Shown here: piece after piece, positions 6,814 to 12,254 of the stretch | How the letters are laid out: every line of letters starts with the position of its first letter | Numbering within the stretch: position 1 is the stretch's first letter | Origin: JBMNUM01 sp050946275 | Lineage (GTDB): Bacteria > Actinomycetota > Coriobacteriia > Coriobacteriales > CADBOM01 | Direction: 5' to 3' | Assembly (NCBI GenBank): GCA_050946275.1 | Contig: JBMNUM010000035.1 | Span: 1 to 12,254, forward strand | DNA length: 12,254 nt | The notes under the pieces: model-generated | Database searches by the model: none | What the model saw: only the letters and a program-made list of their open reading frames with translations | What the model was told of the DNA's origin: nothing | Position numbers and translations under genes: made by a program

Positions 6814-8601
6814 GTGGGGGAATTGGAACGAACTGAGAAACTGCTGTCGGGCAACGAGGCCGTTGCCCAGGCGGCTTACGAGGCGGGTGCCGTCGTCGGG
6901 GTGGGATACCCGGGCACTCCCTCGACGGAGACGCTCGAGGCGTTCGCGAAATTCGAGGACGTCTATGCCGAGTGGGCTCCCAACGAGAAGGTCGCGCTCG
7001 AGGTGGCGGCCGGTGCGAGCCTGGCCGGTGCCCGGTGCCTGGTCACGATGAAGCACGTGGGCGTCAACGTCGCCGCCGATCCGCTGTACTCGATCTCGGG
7101 TACGGGTGTCAACGGCGGTCTCGTCATTCTGGCTGCGGATGACCCGGGCATGTTCTCGTCTCAAAACGAGCAGGACACCCGCTTCCATGCCCTCGGCGCG
7201 CGCATTCCGCTGCTCGAGCCGTCCAACCCGATGGAGGCGCATGAGTTCGCGAAGCTCGCCTTCGACATCTCCGAGGAATTCGACATCCCCGTCATCGTGC
7301 GCTCCACCGTGCGCCTGTCGCATACGAAGGCCATGGTGGCGTGCGGGGCGCGCGAGGAGCGCCCGCTGCGTCCCTACGAGAAGGATCCGTCGAAGTGGGT
7401 CATGATGCCCGCATTCGCCAAGCCGCGCCGCAGGGTCGCGGACGAGCGCGTCAAGCAGCTCGCGGCCTACGGCGCGCGCGAGGAGCTCGCCCGCGCCGAG
7501 ATGCGCGAAACGTCGGTCGGCATCATTTGCTCCGGCGTCGTGTACGGTCATGTCCGCGAGGCGCTCCCGAACGCGAGCACGCTCAAGCTCGGCATGACGT
7601 ATCCGATGCCCCGCGAGGCCATCGAGCGCTTCGCCGAGTCCGTCGACGAGGTCTTCGTGGTCGAGGAGGCCAGCACCTACCTGTCGTCGCAGGTCGCCTC
7701 GGTCGGCGTCAAGCTTGCCCAGACACCGGTGCCCATCCCGCCCGATGGCGAGATCAGCCCGCAGATCATCAGACGCGCGTTCGGCGCTCCGGAGGCGGAG
7801 TTCGAGGAGTATCCCGGCAACCTGCCCCCGCGCCCGCCGATGCTGTGCGCGGGATGCCCCCACAGGCTCGTCTTCGCCGAGCTCGCCCGCATGGGCGCCG
7901 TCGTGAACGGCGACATCGGCTGCTACACGCTCGGCACGCTCCCGCCCCTGTCGGCGATGGACTCGTGCGTCGACATGGGCGCATCGCTGTCCATGTCCCA
8001 CGGCATGGACCTCGCCCGCACGTATGGAACGGGAGTCGACGAGAAGTTCGCGAAGCGACCCCTCGTGGGCATCATCGGCGACTCGACGTTCGCCCATTCC
8101 GGCATCACGTCGCTGCTGGGCACCGTCTACAACCAGGGCGGAGGCATCGCCTGCATCCTCGACAACAGGACGACGGCCATGACCGGCCAGCAGGGCAATC
8201 CCGTCAACGGCGTGACGCTGCAGAACAGGCCGAGCAGGGAGCTCGACCTCGTCAAGCTGTGCGAGGCGCTCGGCGTCGAGCACGTGCAGCGCGTCGACCC
8301 GCAGGATCTCAAGGCCGTTCGCGCCGCGTTCAAGGAGGCGCGCGAGTTCGAGGGCCTGTCGGTCATCGTCTTCTGCTCGCCATGCCAGCTGCTCATCCGC
8401 GAGAAGAAGCCCGCATACGTCGTCTCCGACGAGTGCCGCAAGTGCCGCTCGTGCGTCAAGATCGGCTGCCCGGCCATCGGCACCGGAGCCGAGGGCAAGG
8501 CGCAGATCGACCCGACCCAGTGCATCGGCTGCGGTCAGTGCGCCCAGATCTGTCCATTCGATTGCATCGCGCAGGTTTCTGACGATGCCGCGGCGCGATA
8601 A
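6814..8601 (+). CDS. iorA: Indolepyruvate:ferredoxin oxidoreductase, alpha subunit
   Basis: This is the catalytic subunit of the TPP- and Fe-S-dependent enzyme that oxidatively decarboxylates aryl pyruvates (from Trp, Phe, Tyr) to aryl-acetyl-CoA and reduces ferredoxin. It is cytoplasmic. The N-terminal domain has YPGTPSTETLE and the NVAADPL segment typical of the family. A middle MLCAGCPHR segment precedes the TPP site, which starts at GDST (422-425) and continues to ILDNRTTAMTG around 448-458. Two [4Fe-4S] sites close the protein. The first is C541-x2-C544-x2-C547-x4-C552-P, with the x4 spacing usual for IorA. The second is C570-x2-C573-x2-C576-x3-C580-P. At 595 residues the protein is full length. 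The start is a GTG with GAGAGGA (6804-6810) close upstream; a TTG at 6823 is a less likely alternative. iorB follows 12 nt after the stop. Confidence 0.95.
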   Translation: MGELERTEKLLSGNEAVAQAAYEAGAVVGVGYPGTPSTETLEAFAKFEDVYAEWAPNEKVALEVAAGASLAGARCLVTMKHVGVNVAADPLYSISGTGVNGGLVILAADDPGMFSSQNEQDTRFHALGARIPLLEPSNPMEAHEFAKLAFDISEEFDIPVIVRSTVRLSHTKAMVACGAREERPLRPYEKDPSKWVMMPAFAKPRRRVADERVKQLAAYGAREELARAEMRETSVGIICSGVVYGHVREALPNASTLKLGMTYPMPREAIERFAESVDEVFVVEEASTYLSSQVASVGVKLAQTPVPIPPDGEISPQIIRRAFGAPEAEFEEYPGNLPPRPPMLCAGCPHRLVFAELARMGAVVNGDIGCYTLGTLPPLSAMDSCVDMGASLSMSHGMDLARTYGTGVDEKFAKRPLVGIIGDSTFAHSGITSLLGTVYNQGGGIACILDNRTTAMTGQQGNPVNGVTLQNRPSRELDLVKLCEALGVEHVQRVDPQDLKAVRAAFKEAREFEGLSVIVFCSPCQLLIREKKPAYVVSDECRKCRSCVKIGCPAIGTGAEGKAQIDPTQCIGCGQCAQICPFDCIAQVSDDAAAR

Positions 8602-8613
8602 GGGGTGGTTGAG

Positions 8614-9231
8614 ATGTCTTACGATTACAGCGCATTGATGCAGGCGGAACAGGGTGCCGGCGCGACGACGACGGTCGTCCTGTGCGGTGTCGGCGGCCAG
8701 GGCACGATCCTCGCGGCGGATATCCTCGCGAAGGTCGCAGCCGCGGCCGGCTGCGACGTCCGCCTCTCCGAGATCCACGGCATGTCGCAGCGTGGCGGCA
8801 GCGTCATCACGATCGTGAGGTTCGGCGAGGAGGTGAGCTCCCCGGTCACCGACTTCGGCTATGCCGATAGGATCGTGTCCTTCGAGGCGACGGAGGCGCT
8901 CCGCTATCTGCCGTATCTGGCCAAGGGTGGCAAGCTGCTCGTGAACAGCGCCGAGATCATCCCCCTGCCTGTCCTCATCGGCAGCGCCGAGATGCCCGGC
9001 AACACCGAGGAGTACCTCGGCGAGCACGGTGCGGTCATGATCGACTCGAGCGCGCTGGCCGCGGAGGTCGGCAACCCTCGCGCCACGAACATCGTGCTGC
9101 TCGGGGCGCTCTCACGCGACCTCGACTTCGACGAGAAGGTCTGGGAGGACGTCATCGCCAAGCGCGTCCCGCCCAAGACGGTGGAGAGCAACCTCAAGGC
9201 GTTCGAGGCCGGAAGGGCCGCGGTCCGCTAG
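8614..9231 (+). CDS. iorB: Indolepyruvate:ferredoxin oxidoreductase, beta subunit
   Basis: This is the gamma-type partner of IorA in the aryl-pyruvate oxidoreductase and belongs to the pyruvate/ketoisovalerate oxidoreductase catalytic-domain family. Visible marks are G25-V-G-G-Q-G30 followed by TILAADIL near the N-terminus, and SEIHGMSQRGGSV (52-64), both standard for IorB. The size of 205 residues is normal. I start it at the ATG at 8614, which follows GGGGTGG (8602-8608) by five bases. An in-frame GTG at 8605 sits only three bases after the iorA stop and has no properly spaced SD. The tight iorA-iorB spacing indicates co-translation of the two subunits. No aryl-CoA ligase follows; a terminator-like hairpin comes next. 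Confidence 0.94.
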   Translation: MSYDYSALMQAEQGAGATTTVVLCGVGGQGTILAADILAKVAAAAGCDVRLSEIHGMSQRGGSVITIVRFGEEVSSPVTDFGYADRIVSFEATEALRYLPYLAKGGKLLVNSAEIIPLPVLIGSAEMPGNTEEYLGEHGAVMIDSSALAAEVGNPRATNIVLLGALSRDLDFDEKVWEDVIAKRVPPKTVESNLKAFEAGRAAVR

Positions 9232-9255
9232 GCGCAACATAGCAAAACCTGACAG

Positions 9256-9297
9256 ACGCGCCAGACGCCATTGTCATGACAAAGGGGTCTGGCGCGT
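9256..9297 (+). terminator. Long hairpin ending the iorAB unit
   Basis: ACGCGCCAGAC (9256-9266) pairs perfectly over 11 bp with GTCTGGCGCGT (9287-9297). The top of the hairpin contains TTGTCATGACAA (9271-9282), a perfect 12-base palindrome that extends the stem. Only three T's follow, so it is stable but not a textbook intrinsic terminator. It could also protect the mRNA end. Confidence 0.65.
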
Positions 9298-9351
9298 TTG
9301 CCATGTCCTCATCCCACCGCCGCCACTTCGCACTTCGACGACAAAAACCGC

Positions 9352-9383
9352 GGATAACCCGCGCAGTAGGGTATACTTTTCCA
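9352..9383 (+). promoter_or_regulatory. Promoter for ftsK
   Basis: TATACT (9372-9377) is a good -10, with GGATAACC (9352-9359) placed 12 nt upstream instead of a TTGACA box. Start of transcription is predicted near 9383-9385. The leader of about 50 nt is A-rich and unstructured, and it ends with GGAGG (9422-9426) seven bases before the TTG start. Confidence 0.55.
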
Positions 9384-9400
9384 TGCAATACCTTCAATAA
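9383..9400 (+). other. Five-codon mini-ORF at the predicted ftsK transcript start
   Basis: An ATG at the predicted transcription start opens a frame reading Met-Gln-Tyr-Leu-Gln-stop, with no SD possible. If translated it would be leaderless. It ends 33 nt before the ftsK start. It may be chance; see findings. Confidence 0.2.
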
Positions 9401-9433
9401 ACGCAGCTCAAACACAACAACGGAGGTTTTTCC

Positions 9434-12016
9434 TTGGCTTCGAGCAAGGCGAAATCCAACAAGAATTCGAAGAGCGCCGCTTCCACGCGCCAGAAGAAGG
9501 CCGGGAGCAGCGCGAAGAAGCAGCCCCAGAAGCGGTCGTTGAAGCAGCAGCCGGTTGTGGAGGAGCGCGAGAGCATCCTCACGAACCGCCTCCGCAACGA
9601 CCTCATCGGTGTGCTCTGCATCGCCATCGCCATCGTGCTGATGATCGCCGCGTGCGTGAACGAGTCCGCCGTGCTCACGCATTGGGTCTCGGTGGGCCTG
9701 CACAACGGGTTCGGCGTTGGAGCGTACCTGATTCCGATATTCCTCGCGATCTTCGGCGCGTGCTTCTTCTTCCGCGGGCGCCGCGAGATGGTGATGCCCA
9801 GGCTGGCGCTCGGGCTCGTGCTCATGTTCCTCGCCATCATCTCGCTCGTGGCGGTCAATTCGCCCCACGTGGTCACGAACACCGACATATTGTTCCAGCC
9901 CGCATACGTCACCCTCTGCGGAGGATATGTGGGCAACGGCATCGCCTTCTGCCTGCTCAAGCTCGTGGGCAAGGCCATCGCCATCGTGATCCTCGTCGCG
10001 GTGCTCCTGGGCGGGCTCGTGCTCGTCGGGCTGTCCGTGAGCGGGTTCCTCGAGTGGGCCTTCGGGCGCGGGGAGCGCCAGGAGGAGCAGGGTTACGTGG
10101 CTCCGTATAGCCGTGCGCGCGGCCAGCGCTCGACGGGCGGGGGATCGCGCGGCATGGTTCCCGTCCAGCCGCAGGGCACGGGCGGATTCGTGCCCGCCGG
10201 CGCAACCGTGATGCTCGACGGCAATGGCAAGCGGGCTGCGAAGACGAAGAAGTTCTCGAAGGGCAAGGCCGCCGAGACGCAGGTGCTCGACGGCGGCGCC
10301 CCTGGCAAGACCGCGGTGCTCGACCCCGACGACGAGCTCATGCAGGGCCGTCCGAAGGAGCAGGGACGCACTCCGGGCAAGACGCGCAGCCTCTCTGGTG
10401 CGGCCGATGCGTTCGGCGCGAAGGACGCCGCGAAGCCCGAGGGCGAGGAGCGCAAGGTCGAGCTGCTCGCCGATTCCAAGCGCGCGGAGACACCGGAGGG
10501 CGCGTTCACGCTTCCCGATCCCAAGATCTTGAAGCGCTCGAGCTCCAAGGCGCATAGCAGGGCGTCCGAGGCCGAGCTCGCGATACTCGGCCAGCGTCTC
10601 CAGGACACGTTGCATGAGTTCAACGTCGACGCCAACGTCGTCGGCTGGGTGCATGGCCCCACGGTGACCTTGTTCAAGGTGTCGCTTGCCAGCGGCGTGC
10701 GCGTGAACCGCATCACCGCGCTTTCGGACGACATCGCGCTCGCCTTCGCCTCGCCGTCGGTGCGCATCTTCTCGCCCATCGCCGGCACGAGCCTCGTGGG
10801 CATCGAGATTCCCAACGACGCGCGCGAGAACGTGCTCCTCGGCGACGTGCTTCCCCCGGCGGGCAGCAAGCCGCTGCTCATGGCGATCGGCAAGGACGTC
10901 GAGGGCAACCCGATCACGGCGGATCTCGCGAAGATGCCCCATCTGCTCATCGGTGGAACGACCGGCTCCGGCAAGTCGGTGGCCATCAACTCGTTCATCA
11001 TGTCGGTTCTCATGCGCGCCACACCCGATGAGGTGCGCATGATCTTGATCGACCCGAAGCGCGTCGAGCTGTCGCTGTACAACGACATCCCGCACCTGTT
11101 CGTGCCCGTCGTCACCGACCCGCACAAGGCCGCGAGCACGCTCGCGTGGGCCGTGACCGAGATGGAGAGGCGCCTGAAGCTCTTCGAGGAGGTCGGCGTG
11201 CGCAACATCGCGCAGTACCTGCAGATGCGCGAGCAGCGCCTTGCGGAACTCGCCGCCATGAGCGAGGGCTCGGAGGAAGGCGCGGAGGAGTCCGAGGAGG
11301 ACTGGGAGCGGATGCCGCGCATCATGATCGTCATCGACGAGCTCGCCGACCTCATGATGGTGGCCGGCAAGGAGGTCGAGACCTCGATCAGCCGCATCGC
11401 CCAGCTCGCCCGCGCGGCCGGCATCCACATGATCGTGGCCACGCAGCGTCCGTCGACCAACGTCATCACCGGTCTCATCAAGGCGAACATCACCAACCGC
11501 ATCGCGTTCAACGTCGCCAGCGGCATCGACTCGCGCGTCATCCTCGACTCCACGGGAGCCGAGCACCTCATCGGCAACGGCGACCTGCTGCTGTCCACAC
11601 CGCAGCTCGGCAAGCCGCAGCGCATCCAGGGCTGCTATGTGGATGAGTCCGAGATCAACGACGTGTGCAAGCTGCTCAAGAAGCAGGGCGCGCCCGAGTA
11701 CCACGAGGACATCTTCACGACGTCCATCCCCGTGCTCGACGCCAACGGAGGTTCCTACTCGAGTGGCGGTGGGGGAGACGACGACGCCCTTCTGTGGGAG
11801 GCGGCCGAGATCGTCGTCACCTCCCAGCTCGGCTCGACATCCGCGCTCCAGCGCCGCCTCAAAGTCGGCTACGCGAGGGCGGGCCGCATCATGGACATGC
11901 TCGAGGACAAGGGAATAGTGGGCCCAGCCAACGGAAGCAAGCCCCGAGACGTCTACATAGACGACGTGATGGAGCTAGAAAACATAAAGGCAATGGCCCA
12001 AAACGACATGCTATAA
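9434..12016 (+). CDS. ftsK: FtsK/SpoIIIE-family DNA translocase
   Basis: This is a membrane-anchored ATPase that pumps chromosomal DNA at the division septum and aids chromosome dimer resolution. Its parts are a Lys/Ser-rich N-terminus (1-40); four to five hydrophobic helices (about 57-75, 92-113, 122-141, 161-203); a low-complexity linker (about 205-365); and the motor domain with Walker A G508-T-T-G-S-G-K-S515 and Walker B IMIVIDE (630-636, Asp635 and Glu636). A Glu-rich insert (about 611-624) lies just before Walker B. A C-terminal winged-helix gamma domain (about 781-850), which reads orienting DNA motifs, closes the 860-residue protein. The start is a TTG with GGAGG seven bases ahead and an upstream promoter, so the gene is probably transcribed alone. 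The final 34 codons (11912-12013) use A-ending rare codons unlike the rest: all three Ile are ATA and both Leu are CTA. Confidence 0.95.
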   Translation: MASSKAKSNKNSKSAASTRQKKAGSSAKKQPQKRSLKQQPVVEERESILTNRLRNDLIGVLCIAIAIVLMIAACVNESAVLTHWVSVGLHNGFGVGAYLIPIFLAIFGACFFFRGRREMVMPRLALGLVLMFLAIISLVAVNSPHVVTNTDILFQPAYVTLCGGYVGNGIAFCLLKLVGKAIAIVILVAVLLGGLVLVGLSVSGFLEWAFGRGERQEEQGYVAPYSRARGQRSTGGGSRGMVPVQPQGTGGFVPAGATVMLDGNGKRAAKTKKFSKGKAAETQVLDGGAPGKTAVLDPDDELMQGRPKEQGRTPGKTRSLSGAADAFGAKDAAKPEGEERKVELLADSKRAETPEGAFTLPDPKILKRSSSKAHSRASEAELAILGQRLQDTLHEFNVDANVVGWVHGPTVTLFKVSLASGVRVNRITALSDDIALAFASPSVRIFSPIAGTSLVGIEIPNDARENVLLGDVLPPAGSKPLLMAIGKDVEGNPITADLAKMPHLLIGGTTGSGKSVAINSFIMSVLMRATPDEVRMILIDPKRVELSLYNDIPHLFVPVVTDPHKAASTLAWAVTEMERRLKLFEEVGVRNIAQYLQMREQRLAELAAMSEGSEEGAEESEEDWERMPRIMIVIDELADLMMVAGKEVETSISRIAQLARAAGIHMIVATQRPSTNVITGLIKANITNRIAFNVASGIDSRVILDSTGAEHLIGNGDLLLSTPQLGKPQRIQGCYVDESEINDVCKLLKKQGAPEYHEDIFTTSIPVLDANGGSYSSGGGGDDDALLWEAAEIVVTSQLGSTSALQRRLKVGYARAGRIMDMLEDKGIVGPANGSKPRDVYIDDVMELENIKAMAQNDML

Positions 12017-12017
12017 A

Positions 12018-12079
12018 AACAAACGGCACAAGCGAGTGCCCCTTCAAAGAAGGGGCCGAGCGAGTGCCGACTGTTTGTT
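12018..12079 (+). terminator. Three-tier hairpin after ftsK
   Basis: AACAAAC (12018-12024) pairs with GTTTGTT (12073-12079). GGCAC (12025-12029) pairs with GTGCC (12064-12068). A perfect 8-bp stem, GCCCCTTC/GAAGGGGC (12038-12045 and 12049-12056), caps it with an AAA loop. GCGAGTGCC occurs twice as a direct repeat (12032-12040, 12060-12068), so an alternative pairing is possible. The outer stem gives a T-rich 3' side, so termination for ftsK is plausible. Confidence 0.6.
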
Positions 12080-12085
12080 GTGCAT

Positions 12086-12108
12086 GGCTACAAGCGAAGC
12101 GAGTAGCC
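12086..12108 (+). other. Stem-loop with GCGAAGC core
   Basis: GGCTAC (12086-12091) pairs with GTAGCC (12103-12108). The 11-nt loop contains GCGAAGC (12094-12100), a sequence known to form an unusually stable mini-hairpin. It links the ftsK terminator to the repeat element. Confidence 0.45.
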
Positions 12109-12254
12109 CCCGGGGAGGGACCCGTCTCCAGGACAATTGCGGAGCAGTGATTTCGCGCAGTCTCTGCGGGAGCGAGGACTAAAGAACGCCGAAGGCGGTC
12201 CCTCCGCAGCTGCAGAGACGGAGCGAAATCACGCTTTGCGAAGCCTTGTCCTGG
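12106..12254. repeat. Palindromic repeat element, copy 2 (right end cut by the window)
   Basis: This is a long imperfect inverted repeat. CCAGGACAA (12128-12136) pairs with TTGTCCTGG (12246-12254). GTGATTTCGC (12147-12156) pairs perfectly with GCGAAATCAC (12223-12232). GTCTCTGC (12160-12167) pairs with GCAGAGAC (12212-12219). GGAC (12176-12179) pairs with GTCC (12198-12201). The tip is CGCC-GAA-GGCG (12187-12197). The left end GCCCCCGGGGAGG (12106-12118) matches the reverse complement of copy 1's right end (about 88-100). By that match the element should run roughly 20-30 bases past the window. There is no open frame of note. Confidence 0.8.

Noticed and set aside
6391..9027. 878-codon open frame on the - strand opposite the FHA gene, iorA and iorB
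   Set aside because: It covers three well-supported + strand genes and reads as compositionally biased sequence without motifs.
9194..11704. 836-codon open frame on the - strand opposite ftsK
   Set aside because: It is a shadow of the ftsK codon pattern with no recognisable domain and no ribosome binding site context.
9434..12016. Sporulation translocase SpoIIIE
   Set aside because: The motor domain alone cannot separate FtsK from SpoIIIE, but the suggested lineage does not sporulate and no sporulation genes are present, so FtsK is the better name.
1..12254. Composite transposon bounded by the two repeat copies
   Set aside because: The copies are direct, divergent and without transposase, and the genes between them are housekeeping in type. 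They look like dispersed intergenic repeats.
12106..12254. Integron attC site
   Set aside because: It is an imperfect palindrome, but I see no GTTRRRY/RYYYAAC core boxes at the ends, and the neighbouring genes are all in one orientation as operons rather than cassettes.
1..12254. CRISPR array, tRNA or rRNA genes
   Set aside because: No regularly spaced short repeats, cloverleaf pattern with a conserved TTCRA loop, or rRNA-like conserved blocks were found on reading through the gaps.

Overview
This window is high-GC DNA in which all eight genes lie on the + strand, with short spacers, strong AGGAGG-type ribosome binding sites and several GTG/TTG starts. The gene content is a VanW-family envelope protein, a penicillin-binding-protein-type carboxypeptidase, indolepyruvate:ferredoxin oxidoreductase and FtsK. 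Together with the codon use, this suggests an anaerobic actinobacterium, most likely a gut Coriobacteriia member (Collinsella/Olsenella/Eggerthella relatives). The assignment is inferred from style and gene content, without a database match.

Layout. (1) 1-223: the right part of a palindromic repeat element, then an extended -10 promoter. (2) 224-3403: a CDP-alcohol phosphatidyltransferase (phospholipid synthesis) directly followed by a large VanW/YoaR-like membrane-anchored protein. (3) 3404-6220: a promoter, then a tandem-ACT regulatory protein, a D-Ala-D-Ala carboxypeptidase and a shortened GcvT-like folate-binding protein. (4) 6221-9231: a zinc-ribbon/FHA protein resembling GarA/OdhI, then iorA and iorB. 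(5) 9232-9433: a long terminator-like hairpin and a promoter. (6) 9434-12016: ftsK. (7) 12017-12254: a chain of hairpins and a second copy of the palindromic repeat. No stretch over 300 bases lacks a gene.

How the genes fit together. One theme is the envelope and cell division: phospholipid synthesis, a VanW/peptidoglycan-binding protein, peptidoglycan trimming and FtsK. The other theme is aromatic amino-acid fermentation. IorAB oxidatively decarboxylates aryl pyruvates to aryl-acetyl-CoA with reduction of ferredoxin. Two possible regulators lie nearby: the FHA protein directly upstream and the tandem-ACT protein a few genes earlier.

The most unusual signals are non-coding. A palindromic repeat occurs at both window edges, and its stem sequence changes between copies while the GAA-capped hairpin is kept. 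The last 34 codons of ftsK switch abruptly to A-ending rare codons next to that repeat. Two promoters share a GGATAACC box and place an ATG at the predicted transcription start.
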